A stretch of 64,000 nt of DNA, from the NCBI RefSeq assembly GCF_001941485.1, contig NZ_CP009247.1:2540153-2604152 (forward strand), in the 5' to 3' direction. This DNA comes from Corynebacterium frankenforstense DSM 45800 (GTDB lineage Bacteria > Actinomycetota > Actinomycetes > Mycobacteriales > Mycobacteriaceae). Below, piece after piece: positions 53,401-61,301 of the stretch (positions are counted from its first letter, which is position 1; each line of letters starts with the position of its first letter). The position numbers were made by a program, and so were the translations under genes. The notes under the pieces were generated by a model. That model was not told where the DNA came from, searched no databases, and saw nothing but the letters and a program-made list of their open reading frames with translations.

Positions 53401-53858
53401 GCCCGGACCCGCTGCCGCTGGTGCAGTCCCTCGAGTCCGCCGAGACCCTTCCCGACGGCGGCGACGCGCACGCGGCCGTCGACGGCGACACCTCGACCTC
53501 GGTCACGCTGGGCCGCGGCGAGGGCCTGGAGCTGACCCTCCAGGCCGCCGTGCCGGTGCAGACCGTCGTGGTCACCCAGGGCGACGCGGGCGTCGGCTAC
53601 CGCATCGAGCAGGTCGCCGAGGACGCCGCGGGCGCGACCGGCGGCCCCGGCTCCGGCGGTGACGCCGCCGGCTCGCAGGCCGCCGAGGGTCCCGACGCCG
53701 CGCGGGAGGGCGCCGGCGAGCAGCTGGCCGCGGGCGAGCTGGCCTCGGGCCGCAACGTCATCGAGCTGGCCGAGGCCGCCCCGAGCTCCGGGGTGCGCAT
53801 CTGGTTCGACGGCGACGTCACCGTCAGCGAGGTCCGCGTGGTCGGCCAGCGCGGCTAG
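50424..53858 (+). CDS. murJ: Lipid II flippase MurJ fused to a pseudokinase and an extracytoplasmic domain
   Basis: An 1144-residue protein resembling Rv3910. Residues 1-110 are disordered. Residues about 112-620 form the MOP-family flippase (VRSTGSMAVATLFSRITGFL; NTLPNLITEIVLGAVLTSLV) with about 14 helices. Residues about 699-920 are a kinase fold lacking the catalytic Lys and HRD Asp (RRVALVFVD; PLGLDNWSRIRI). A membrane helix (about 950-970) and a discoidin-like outer domain ending VSEVRVVGQRG follow. In mycobacteria the phosphorylated pseudokinase recruits an FHA protein to restrain peptidoglycan precursor export. GTG start at 50424 lies shortly after an ACAAT hexamer. Confidence 0.93.
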   Translation: MNPSDSPNGPGLRGRFRAAAPPAPVPEPSSAATTASETPDEPTEDRSRLTAAPGSPVAEADAPAGERGPGDTSGAGSSGAGSASASSGAAGSGSSAAGGSDDGREGTSDADVVRSTGSMAVATLFSRITGFLRNVLIGASLGPAISSAFNTANTLPNLITEIVLGAVLTSLVVPVLVRAEKEDADHGSAFVRRLFTLAFSLLGVVTVLAVVGAPLLTRLTLGSDGEVNVTQSTSFAFLVLPQILFYGLFSLFMAVLNTKGVFRPGAWAPVANNVVSITVLLLYRFLPGGLDPNAPSPITDPHVLLLGLGTTAGVVVQMLILIPPLKRAGVDLRPLWGIDERLKAFGGMAMAIIVYVAISQAGWVITTNIASASSAAAPNIYQQHWLLLQVPYGIIGVTLLTALMPRLSRNAADGDDKGVVRDLTLATKLTFIALIPVVLFFTAFGRDIGIALFHYGAFEREASELLGLTLSFSAFTLIPYATVLLHLRVFYAREEAWTPTWIIAGITATKVVLSVGAPMVASSPHRVVILLGAANGFGFIAGAFIGWFLLRRKLGPLGTGSVLRTSVWALASSIVGVAAALLTGWLIDVVAAPLLAALGSIGQLLRLGVVGVIFLVATGVVLSFSRLPEVQNLGALVQRVPGLRRLIRVDEERGLEVGEPTVREISEQYLVSDSFAATPVPPPMSAGVVRGPRLVPGASVDTGRYRLLAEHGSATGARFWEAKERATGRRVALVFVDTSGMSPLAPATPAAAAGAAAEVTRRTRKLAGLNHPSIAPNVTVSAYRNGCLIVADWVEGSPLKTVAEEGGADPRAAAYALSPLADAVGRAHEAGTPLGLDNWSRIRINTSGQAVLAFPAVLADASREEDSSAVASALGLLVDTDSAPEDVVGVLQAAHEGETDPIELGQRLRRAGLGETDEEPAELEVHTDEAPTVEQRPGFGERGLTRKGTGVLAVLVFGAVVGIAVAATYLAGVLGDGEGDAPVSRPGTSQTRGPDPLPLVQSLESAETLPDGGDAHAAVDGDTSTSVTLGRGEGLELTLQAAVPVQTVVVTQGDAGVGYRIEQVAEDAAGATGGPGSGGDAAGSQAAEGPDAAREGAGEQLAAGELASGRNVIELAEAAPSSGVRIWFDGDVTVSEVRVVGQRG

Positions 53859-54031
53859 TCCGCGCGACCCCACGGCCCGCACCGCACCGCCCAGGCCCGG
53901 CTCCCCGACGGGGGCCGGGCCTTCGCCGTGCCCGGGACGCCGTGACCACCACACTGGGCGGGCCCGCCGGGCGCGGGCGGCCGGGGCGCGGTTTACTGTC
54001 GGCGTAACAAACATTCCGGGGGGAATCACAC

Positions 54032-54619
54032 ATGGACCAGCACACCGACGTGCAACTCGTGCGCTCGTACCGCGCCGGCGAGAAGGGGGCCTTCGCCGAG
54101 ATACTCAACCGACACCACCGCCGCATGCAGGCCGTCGCGCGGCGCTACGCCCGCCGCGAGGAGGACGTCCAGGACATCCTCCAGGACGCCTACCTGCGCG
54201 CCAGCCAGGGGTTGGACGGCTTCCGCGCCGAGGCCCGCCTGAGCACCTGGCTGCACCGGCTCGTGGCCAACTCCGCGCTCGACCACATCGGGCGGGCCCG
54301 CAACCGCGTCGAGACGCCCGTTCTCGACGAGGACGCGCACCGCCGCCTGGGCATGCGCCACGACCCGATGCACCGCGCCGAGCTGCGCATGGCCGTGCGC
54401 CGCGCGCTCAAGGAGGTGACACCCGGCCAGGCCGCGGCCGTCGTGCTTGTCGACGTCGCGGGCTACAGCGTCGCGGACGCCGCCGCGTTGCTGGGCGTCG
54501 CCCCGGGCACGGTGAAGTCGCGGGCCTGGCGGGCCCGCGAGCGCCTGCGCGAGGTGCTCGACCCCGCGCTGGCCCGCGACGACTCCACCGCCGCGCGCCC
54601 CGGCCAGCTCGTCGCCTGA
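54032..54619 (+). CDS. sigM: ECF RNA polymerase sigma factor SigM
   Basis: A 195-residue ECF sigma factor. Region 2 is [38 protein letters not shown]; region 4 is [32 protein letters not shown]. In C. glutamicum SigM governs disulphide-stress genes including trxB and trxC, as recalled; those follow immediately here. No anti-sigma factor gene (RsmA-type) is present next to it, unlike mycobacteria. A hairpin terminator at 54637-54660 separates it from trxB. Confidence 0.94.
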   Translation: MDQHTDVQLVRSYRAGEKGAFAEILNRHHRRMQAVARRYARREEDVQDILQDAYLRASQGLDGFRAEARLSTWLHRLVANSALDHIGRARNRVETPVLDEDAHRRLGMRHDPMHRAELRMAVRRALKEVTPGQAAAVVLVDVAGYSVADAAALLGVAPGTVKSRAWRARERLREVLDPALARDDSTAARPGQLVA

Positions 54620-54636
54620 GGCGCCGCGCGCCCACG

Positions 54637-54660
54637 GTGCCGCAGCGCAGGCTGCGGCAC
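54637..54660 (+). terminator. Terminator of sigM
   Basis: A perfect 10-bp stem, GTGCCGCAGC (54637-54646) with GCTGCGGCAC (54651-54660), loop GCAG. No clear T-tract. Confidence 0.6.
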
Positions 54661-54779
54661 GAGCCGCAACCCGCACGTGCGCGCCGACGGCGCCGCGCGC
54701 GACGTCGTCAAGCACGGGTCTCCGGGGGTGCACGGTAGGATGGCTCCTCGGCACAGACGCGTCCATCAAGGAGACATCA

Positions 54780-55727
54780 ATGACCGTTCACGACCTCGCG
54801 ATCATCGGTTCCGGCCCCGCCGGATACACCGCCGCGCTCTACGCCGCGCGCGCGGAGCTGAAACCGGTGGTCTTCGAAGGCTTCGAGTTCGGCGGCTCGC
54901 TGATGAACACCACCGAGGTGGAGAACTACCCCGGGTTCGAGAACGGCATCATGGGCCCCGACCTGATGATGACCATGCGCAGCCAGGCCGAGCGCTTCGG
55001 CGCCGACCTGCGCCAGGAGCTGGTCGACTCCGTCGAGCTCGACGGGGAGGAGAAGGTCCTGCACGTCGGCGACGAGGAGGTCCGCGCCCGCGCGGTCATC
55101 CTGGCCACCGGTGCGGCCCCGCGTCACCTGGGCATCCCCGGCGAGGAGGAGCTCTCCGGCCGCGGCGTGTCCACCTGCGCGACCTGCGACGGCTTCTTCT
55201 TCAAGGGCCACAAGATCGCCGTGGTCGGCGGCGGCGACTCCGCGATGGAGGAGGCCAACTTCCTCACCCGCTTCGGCGAGTCCGTCACCGTGATCCACCG
55301 CCGCGAGGAGTTCCGCGCCTCGCCGATCATGCTCGAGCGCGCCCGCCAGAACGACAAGATCGACTTCCTGGTCAACAAGACCGTCTCGACCATCCACGAG
55401 GCCGACGGCAAGGTCTCCGGCCTCGAGCTGACCGACACCGTCACCGGCGAGAAGAGCGAGCTGGACGCCACCGCGCTGTTCGTCGCCATCGGCCACGACC
55501 CGCGCTCGAAGTTCCTCGACGGCCAGGTCGAGCTGAACCCGGCCGGCTACGTCAAGGTCGAGGAGCCCTCGACGCGCACCTCGGTGCCCGGCGTCTTCGC
55601 CGCCGGCGACCTGGTCGACGACCACTACCAGCAGGCCGTCACCGCGGCCGGCTCCGGCTGCCGCGCCGCGCTCGACGCGCAGGCCTACATCGAGACCCTG
55701 GGTCTCGGTGCGGAGGCTGAGGCGTGA
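54780..55727 (+). CDS. trxB: Thioredoxin reductase
   Basis: A 315-residue NADPH:thioredoxin reductase. FAD site [20 protein letters not shown]; redox motif [14 protein letters not shown] site [19 protein letters not shown]; the closing FAD loop [23 protein letters not shown] at 54780 has AAGGAG. A TAGGAT -10 lies at 54736-54741. Its stop overlaps the thioredoxin start (GTGA), so enzyme and substrate are made together. A copy of the dispersed motif (54698-54714) lies in the upstream gap. Confidence 0.97.
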   Translation: MTVHDLAIIGSGPAGYTAALYAARAELKPVVFEGFEFGGSLMNTTEVENYPGFENGIMGPDLMMTMRSQAERFGADLRQELVDSVELDGEEKVLHVGDEEVRARAVILATGAAPRHLGIPGEEELSGRGVSTCATCDGFFFKGHKIAVVGGGDSAMEEANFLTRFGESVTVIHRREEFRASPIMLERARQNDKIDFLVNKTVSTIHEADGKVSGLELTDTVTGEKSELDATALFVAIGHDPRSKFLDGQVELNPAGYVKVEEPSTRTSVPGVFAAGDLVDDHYQQAVTAAGSGCRAALDAQAYIETLGLGAEAEA

Positions 55728-56050
55728 GCGCCGCGGTCACCCCGGTCACCCAGGCGACCTTCCGCAAGGAGGTCGTCGAGTCGGACGTGCCGGTGCTCGT
55801 GGACTTCTGGGCCGAGTGGTGCGGGCCGTGCAAGGCGCTGCGCCCGGAGCTCGAGAAGGTCGCCGACAAGCTCGGTGAGCGCGCCCGCGTCGTCTCCGTC
55901 GACGTCGACTCGGAGCGTGGCCTGGCGGCCATGTTCCAGGTCCTCTCGATCCCCACGGTGGTCATCTACTCGGGCGGCAGGCAGGTCGACGAGTTCACCG
56001 GGGCACGCCCGGCCGGCGAGATCCTCCGGCGCGTGGAAAAGATTCTGTAG
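55724..56050 (+). CDS. trxC: Thioredoxin
   Basis: A 108-residue thioredoxin with the active site [20 protein letters not shown], cis-Pro in [13 protein letters not shown] and the usual end. GTG start overlapping trxB. It reduces cytosolic disulphides, including ribonucleotide reductase and methionine sulphoxide reductase. Named trxC by synteny with M. tuberculosis and C. glutamicum; other thioredoxins may exist elsewhere. Confidence 0.96.
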   Translation: MSAAVTPVTQATFRKEVVESDVPVLVDFWAEWCGPCKALRPELEKVADKLGERARVVSVDVDSERGLAAMFQVLSIPTVVIYSGGRQVDEFTGARPAGEILRRVEKIL

Positions 56051-56163
56051 CTGCTAATCTTTAGGACAGGCGCCCCGGCGCCTGGAAGGCGGGCCGACCG
56101 CGCCCGATGACCGGGCGCCCCGACGCCCGGGTAACAGACGTGCGACGTCTGGGAAGGAGTGCC

Positions 56164-57357
56164 GTGACCGACGTTCTCCGAGTCGGCGACCGTAGCCCGC
56201 GTGTGGCCGAGGCGAGGATGACGCTGGCCCGTCTGGGCCTGCTGAGCGGGTACGCCGGTGACATCCCGGACACCTCGGCGTCCTCACGCCAGTACTCCGA
56301 CGAGGACACCTACTTCGACGCGGACCTCGCCCAGCAGATCAAGGCCTTCCAGCAGACCCGCGGCATCATGCCCACGGGCCGCATCGACGAGATGACGCTG
56401 CGCGAGCTGCGCGGCGCCTCCTACACGCTGGGCGAGCGCGTGCTGCGCTTCAACGACACCGAGCCCGTGCTCGGCGACGACGTCGCCCAGCTGCAGAAGC
56501 AGCTGCAGGAGCTCGGTTTCTACTCCGACCGCATCGACGGACACTTCGGCCCGGACACCGCCCACGCGCTGCGCACCTACCAGCTCAACTCCGGCATCGA
56601 CGCCGACGGCGAGTTCGGCCCCGAGACCGCCCGTGCGCTGAGCCTGCTGGGCCGGCGCATCACGGGCGGCTCCGCCCAGGCGATCCGCGAGCGCGAGCAC
56701 GTCCGCCAGGCGGGTCCCCGCCTGGCCGGCAAGCGCGTGGTCATCGACCCGGCGCTGGGCAACGGCCGCCAGGGGCAGACCGTCGACGGCCACTACGGGC
56801 GGATCACCGAGGAGGAGATCCTCTGGGACCTCGCCGAGCGCATCCGCGACCGGATGACGGCGGCCGGCATGGAGGCCACGCTGTCGCGCACCCGCCAGGA
56901 CGACCCGCCGGCGAAGGCGCGCGCGGACATGGCCAACGCGATGGACGCGGACCTGATGATCTCGCTGGCCTGCGACAGCTACCCCAACGAGAAGGCCGCC
57001 GGCGTGGCCACCTTCTACTTCGGCTCCGAGATCGGCGCGAACTCCCTGACCGGTGAGACGCTCTCCGGCTACATCCAGCGCGAGATCGTCGCGCGCACGC
57101 AGCTGACCAACTGCGGCAACCACGGCCGCACCTGGGAGGTGCTGCGCCTGACGCGGATGCCCACCGTCGAGGTCGTCGCCGGCTACCTGACCAACCCGGG
57201 CGACGTCGCCATCATCACCGACCCGGCCAAGCGCGACGCGATCGCCGAGGCCGTCGTGGTCGCCGTCAAGCGCCTCTACCTGCTGGACAACGACACCCAG
57301 CGCACGGGCACCTACCGCTTCGCGGAGCTGCTCCGCGACGAGAAGCGCAGCAGCTAG
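56164..57357 (+). CDS. cwlM: CwlM-like regulator with a degenerate amidase domain
   Basis: A 397-residue protein. Two peptidoglycan-binding-1 repeats (residues about 5-70 and about 85-165: VLGDDVAQLQKQLQELGFYS and GHFGPDTAHALRTYQLNSG). An amidase_3 domain follows (about 195-380). Two of the usual zinc His positions appear changed: the DPGHGG-type motif reads VVIDPALGNG, and the HANA-type motif reads SLACDSYPN. The Glu of VEVVAGYLTNPG remains. That fits a regulator of MurA (the proposed mycobacterial role) rather than a hydrolase. GTG at 56164 with AAGGAG upstream. Confidence 0.92.
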   Translation: MTDVLRVGDRSPRVAEARMTLARLGLLSGYAGDIPDTSASSRQYSDEDTYFDADLAQQIKAFQQTRGIMPTGRIDEMTLRELRGASYTLGERVLRFNDTEPVLGDDVAQLQKQLQELGFYSDRIDGHFGPDTAHALRTYQLNSGIDADGEFGPETARALSLLGRRITGGSAQAIREREHVRQAGPRLAGKRVVIDPALGNGRQGQTVDGHYGRITEEEILWDLAERIRDRMTAAGMEATLSRTRQDDPPAKARADMANAMDADLMISLACDSYPNEKAAGVATFYFGSEIGANSLTGETLSGYIQREIVARTQLTNCGNHGRTWEVLRLTRMPTVEVVAGYLTNPGDVAIITDPAKRDAIAEAVVVAVKRLYLLDNDTQRTGTYRFAELLRDEKRSS

Positions 57358-57369
57358 ACCCCCATCAAT

Positions 57370-57413
57370 TGCCGACGTCCCGTCGCGCCCCGTGCGCGCA
57401 CGGGCGTCGGCTC
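57370..57413. repeat. Interspersed palindromic element, short form
   Basis: TTGCCGACGTCCCG at the left, an inner CCGTGC/GCACGG hairpin and CGTCGGC at the right. It starts 12 bp after the cwlM stop and may act as its terminator. Confidence 0.55.
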
Positions 57414-57437
57414 CTGCGCGTGTGCGGCGCGCTGCGC

Positions 57438-57495
57438 GCGCCGCGGGCGCTCGTTGCACGCGCCGCGGGCGCTCGTTGCACGCGCCGCGGGCGCT
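57438..57495. repeat. 22-bp tandem repeat, 2.6 copies
   Basis: The unit starts GCGCCGCGGGCGCTC and ends GTTGCAC. Copies at 57438-57459 and 57460-57481 are identical, with a 14-bp partial copy at 57482-57495. It lies between the convergent cwlM and GNAT genes. Confidence 0.9.
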
Positions 57496-57506
57496 AGGTC
57501 GGAGTG

Positions 57507-58130
57507 CTAGGCCGGGGCGAGCAGTTCCTCGGCCTCGGCGGCGGAGAGCAGCCCGTTGGGCGGCGGCAGCTCGAGGCGGAAGCGCGGGAAGACGGGGTGC
57601 TCTGCGACGACCTCGAAGCCGGTCGCGGCGAGCAGTTCGGCGGGCAAAAGACCCACGGCCTGCGGGTCGGCGACCAGGCCGACCAGCGAGCCGGGCAGCG
57701 TCGAGCACTCCACGCCGTCGCGGTAGCCGAAGGCCTCCACGACACGGGTGCGGCGCGCGGTCAGCTCGGCCAGCGCGGCGTCGACAAGCACGTGGCTCGC
57801 GCCGACGGTGAGGTCGGGGTCGACGAAGAGGCTGGTCAGCACCAGCGCGTCGGCGCTGACGGGGCCGCTGGGCATGCGCGCGCAGCCGGCGGCGTCGGCG
57901 GGCGGGCAGAAGAGCACGGTCGCGCGGGCCCGGCCGCGCAGGCCGGAGCCGGCGTCGAGGTTGAACCCGCAGGTGCCGAAGGTGAGCAGGACCGTGGTCA
58001 GCCACGCCTCTTTCTCGAGCAGCGGGTCACCGGCGTCGAGATCCCCGAGCTCCCAGAACACGCTGCGCGCCGCCTGCGGGTGCACCGAGGTCAGCGTCTC
58101 CTGCGCGACGGGGGCCAGCCGGGGGATCAT
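57507..58130 (-). CDS. GNAT-family acetyltransferase (Rv3916c-like)
   Basis: A 207-residue protein of the small family found beside parB in Corynebacteriales. It opens MIPRLAPVAQETLTSVHPQA, with LVLTSLFVDPDLTVGASHVL in the core and ATGFEVVAEHPVFPRFRLEL near the end, consistent with a GNAT fold whose acetyl-CoA loop is degenerate. Substrate unknown. It starts 4 bp after the parB stop on the same strand, so it is probably in the parAB operon. Confidence 0.85.
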   Translation of the reverse strand: MIPRLAPVAQETLTSVHPQAARSVFWELGDLDAGDPLLEKEAWLTTVLLTFGTCGFNLDAGSGLRGRARATVLFCPPADAAGCARMPSGPVSADALVLTSLFVDPDLTVGASHVLVDAALAELTARRTRVVEAFGYRDGVECSTLPGSLVGLVADPQAVGLLPAELLAATGFEVVAEHPVFPRFRLELPPPNGLLSAAEAEELLAPA

Positions 58131-58134
58131 CGCC

Positions 58135-59427
58135 TCAGTGCTTCTCGATCAACGCCATGATCCGCTCGAAGTCGGCCTCGTCGCCGAACTCGATGACCAT
58201 CTTGCCCTTGCGCTTGCCCATGGTGACCGTCACGCGGGTGTCGAAGGCGTCCGCGAGCCGCTCGGCGGCGTGCGTCATCGCCTCGGGCTGCTCGACCTGC
58301 GAGCGCGCGGCGCGCTTCTTGGGCTGGTCGCCCCGGTTGAGCAGGGTGACGGCCTCCTCGGTGGCGCGCACCGACAGCCCCTCGGCGACGACGCGCTCGG
58401 CCAGGGCCTCCTGGGCCTCGGCGCCGGTCTTCAGGCCCATCAGGGCGCGGGCGTGGCCGGCGGTGAGCACGCCCGCGGCGACCTTGCGCTGCACGGGCAC
58501 CGGCAGCGAGAGCAGCCGGATAGTGTTGGTGACCGTCGGGCGCGAGCGACCGAGGCGGCGGGCCAGCTCCTCCTGGGTGACGTCGAACTCCTCGAGCAGC
58601 TGCTGGTAGGCCGCGCCCTCCTCGAGGGGGTTGAGCTGGACGCGGTGGATGTTCTCCAGCAGCGCGTCGCGCAGCATCGAGGTGTCGTCGGACTCGCGCA
58701 CGATCGCCGGGATGCGGCCCAGGCCGGCCTTGCCGGCGGCGCGCCAGCGGCGCTCGCCCATGATGATCTCGAAGCCGTGGTCGGCCGGGCGCACGACGAT
58801 CGGCTGCAGCAGGCCAAACTCGCGGATGGAGTGGACCAGCTCGGACAGATCGTCCTCGTCGAAGACCTGGCGCGGCTGGCGCTCGTTCGGGTAGATCTCG
58901 CCGACCGGGATCTCCTGGTAGGTCGCGCCGACGTCCTGGGTGGTCGGGGCGGGGTCGCGGTCGCCGGCCTCGGCGATCAGCCGGTCCAGGCCGGGGGTGG
59001 CCGGGCCGGGGGTCACGTGCGGGGCGTGCGGGGCGCGGCCGTTCGGGGCGTCCTTGTTCTTGGCCCTGCCGGCCTTCCCGGCGCCCTTGCCGGTGTCCTT
59101 GTTCTTGGCCGCGTCCTTGGCCTTGCCGGACTTGCCCGCGCCCTTGCCGGACTTCCCGGCGCCTTTGTCGTTGCCGTTCTTGCCGTTCTCGGCGGACGTG
59201 GCGGACTCGCCCGCGGCGTCGCGCGGGTCAGGGTCCCGGGGATCGCGCGCGTCGCGCGGATCCGCGTCCCGCGGGTCGGGGTCGCGGGGGTCACGCGCCG
59301 GGCGGGAGCGGCCCAACACGGCGTCGGCCGCGGCGTCGGAAAGGTGCGGCTTCTCCGCGCCGGTGGGGATGAGGGCGGCCAGGCCACGGCCCAGGCCCCC
59401 GCGGCGGTTCGGTTGCGCCTTCGTCAT
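58135..59427 (-). CDS. parB: Chromosome-partitioning protein ParB
   Basis: A 430-residue ParB, long because of residues about 20-150: a DPRD repeat stretch ([20 protein letters not shown]) and a lysine-rich AGKSGK stretch. The CTPase/sliding-clamp domain has [20 protein letters not shown] and [20 protein letters not shown] (the GxxR motif). The HTH that reads parS is [20 protein letters not shown]. The C-terminal dimer domain ends [19 protein letters not shown]. It loads on parS sites, six of which lie 14-21 kb away in the window, and recruits SMC. Overlaps parA by ATGA. Confidence 0.97.
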   Translation of the reverse strand: MTKAQPNRRGGLGRGLAALIPTGAEKPHLSDAAADAVLGRSRPARDPRDPDPRDADPRDARDPRDPDPRDAAGESATSAENGKNGNDKGAGKSGKGAGKSGKAKDAAKNKDTGKGAGKAGRAKNKDAPNGRAPHAPHVTPGPATPGLDRLIAEAGDRDPAPTTQDVGATYQEIPVGEIYPNERQPRQVFDEDDLSELVHSIREFGLLQPIVVRPADHGFEIIMGERRWRAAGKAGLGRIPAIVRESDDTSMLRDALLENIHRVQLNPLEEGAAYQQLLEEFDVTQEELARRLGRSRPTVTNTIRLLSLPVPVQRKVAAGVLTAGHARALMGLKTGAEAQEALAERVVAEGLSVRATEEAVTLLNRGDQPKKRAARSQVEQPEAMTHAAERLADAFDTRVTVTMGKRKGKMVIEFGDEADFERIMALIEKH

Positions 59428-60341
59428 TCCTCGTTACCTTTCAGCTGTTCGGCGGTCGCCGGGCTGACGCCGATCGGGCCCGTGCCCTCGCCGGGGGTGT
59501 AGTCACCGCGCTTTGCGAACTCCTCGGCCGCCGCCGCGTACGCCATCCCGCCGCGCGAGGACGGGTCGTAGGCGAGCACCGGCATGCCGTAGCCGGGGGC
59601 CTCGGAGACGCGCACGGAGCGCGGGATGACGGTGCGCATGGTGACGTCACCGAAGTGTTCGCGGACCTCCGCGGCGACCTGCTCGGCGAGCTTGGTGCGC
59701 GCGTCGTACATCGTCAGCAGGATCGCCGAGATGTGCAGCATCGGGTTGAGGTGCTCGCGGATCATGGAGATGTTGTTGAGCAGCTGGCCGACACCCTCGA
59801 GCGCGTAGTACTCGCACTGGATGGGGATGAGGACCTCCTCGACGAAGGTCATCGCGTTGATGGTCAGCAGTCCCAGCGACGGCGGGCAGTCGATGAAGAC
59901 GTAGTCGTACTCGCGCTCGCCGAGGACCCCGCCCTTGAGCTGGTCGTAGAGGCGGTACTCGCGGCGCACCATCGAGACCAGCTCGATCTCCGCGCCGGCC
60001 AGGTCGATGGTGGCGGGGATGCAGTGCAGGTTCGGGTGGTGCGGGCTGACCTGGACGGCCTCCTGCGCGGTGGCCTGCCCGATGAGCAGCTCGTAGCTGG
60101 AGGTGGTCCCGGCGCGGTGCTCGACACCGAGCGCGGTGGAGGCGTTGCCCTGGGGGTCGAGGTCGATGACCAGGACCTTCATCCCGCAGCTGGCCAGGCC
60201 GGCGGCCAGGTTGACCGCGGAGGTGGTCTTGCCCACCCCGCCCTTCTGGTTGGCCACGGTGATCAGCCGGGGGCGCTCCGGGCGCTCCAGGCGGGCGCGC
60301 TCCGGGATGGCGGCCTCGGGCGCGCTGTGCTCATCGGCCAT
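59424..60341 (-). CDS. parA: Chromosome-partitioning ATPase ParA
   Basis: A 305-residue deviant-Walker ATPase: [20 protein letters not shown] (Walker A with signature Lys), [33 protein letters not shown] (Walker B). It forms a nucleoid-bound gradient that moves the ParB-origin complex to the poles. In corynebacteria the pole protein DivIVA takes part. First gene of parA-parB-GNAT; ATG at 60341. About 240 bp separate it from rsmG. Confidence 0.97.
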   Translation of the reverse strand: MADEHSAPEAAIPERARLERPERPRLITVANQKGGVGKTTSAVNLAAGLASCGMKVLVIDLDPQGNASTALGVEHRAGTTSSYELLIGQATAQEAVQVSPHHPNLHCIPATIDLAGAEIELVSMVRREYRLYDQLKGGVLGEREYDYVFIDCPPSLGLLTINAMTFVEEVLIPIQCEYYALEGVGQLLNNISMIREHLNPMLHISAILLTMYDARTKLAEQVAAEVREHFGDVTMRTVIPRSVRVSEAPGYGMPVLAYDPSSRGGMAYAAAAEEFAKRGDYTPGEGTGPIGVSPATAEQLKGNEE

Positions 60342-60578
60342 GCTGGTGCATCTGCCCCTTTCCGTCTCGCTGCGATCGCGCCGCGGCGGACGCCTGGAGG
60401 GGAGTGCCCCTGCCCGGGCGCCGGCCGCGGATTACCCACCCCACTCTATCCGCTCGCGCCGGGTGCCCGAGAGGTGACTCCGGGCCCGCCGCTCACGGGC
60501 GGGTGGGGGACACCGGCCAGGCCTGCCGGGAGCCGGGGCGGGCGCCTGCGCGCCGCGGCTTCGGCGCGCGTCTGCGCC

Positions 60579-61301
60579 TCAGTGCACCCGGTCGGTGCCG
60601 CGGACGATGCGGATCAGCGTCGTCGGCTCGGCGAGCACGTCCTCGCCGACGGTGAGGATCTCCGCGTCCGTTCCGCCGGCGGCGGCGATCTCGCGGGCGT
60701 CGCGCTCGAGCTCCTCGGCCACGCTGGTGCCCTTCATGGCGACCATCGCGCCGCCGCGCTTGGCCAGGGGCAGCGACCAGCGGGTCAGCTTGCCCAGCGG
60801 GGCCACGGCGCGGGAGGTGACCACGTCGGCGGCCGGCAGGGCCCGCCGGATGTTCTTCTCCTCGGCGCGACCGCGCGCGACGGTGACGTTGTCCAGGGAG
60901 AGCTCGCGGACGACGTCGTGAAGGAAGTTGGACCGCTTCAGCAGCGGCTCGAGCAGCACGATCTTCAGGTCGGGCCGGGCGATGGCCAACGGGATGCCCG
61001 GCAGGCCGGCGCCGGAGCCGACGTCGGTCACGCGCGCGCCGGACTCGATGGCCTCGCCGGCCACCGCGCAGTTGAGGATGTGCCGCGACCAGAGGCGCGG
61101 GACCTCGCGCGGGCCGATGAAGCCGCGCTCGGAGCCGGTGGTCGCCAGCATCCGGTGGTACTCGCGGGCCGTATCGAGGCGGTCGCCGAAGACGCGGGCG
61201 GCCGCCCGCGCCAGGTCACCGGTCAGGGTGTCGGCGGCGTCGGTGCCGTCGTCCGCGGCGGCGCCCCTGGCGTCGCCGGCGGTCTCGGGGGACTGGCTCA
61301 C
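60579..61301 (-). CDS. rsmG: 16S rRNA (guanine-527-N7)-methyltransferase
   Basis: A 240-residue SAM-dependent methyltransferase (GidB). VTDVGSGAGLPGIPLAIARP is the SAM loop, with LKIVLLEPLLKRSNFLHDVV next and VVTSRAVAPLGKLTRWSLPL after it. It methylates G527 in the 530 loop; loss gives low-level streptomycin resistance. Its start overlaps the yidC stop by four bases. The Jag/KH-domain gene found between yidC and rsmG in mycobacteria (Rv3920c) is absent here. Confidence 0.96.
   Translation of the reverse strand: MSQSPETAGDARGAAADDGTDAADTLTGDLARAAARVFGDRLDTAREYHRMLATTGSERGFIGPREVPRLWSRHILNCAVAGEAIESGARVTDVGSGAGLPGIPLAIARPDLKIVLLEPLLKRSNFLHDVVRELSLDNVTVARGRAEEKNIRRALPAADVVTSRAVAPLGKLTRWSLPLAKRGGAMVAMKGTSVAEELERDAREIAAAGGTDAEILTVGEDVLAEPTTLIRIVRGTDRVH

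Noticed and set aside
50673..54029. Open frame of more than 1100 codons antisense to murJ
   Set aside because: Shadow of the murJ codons; low-complexity translation without any known domain.
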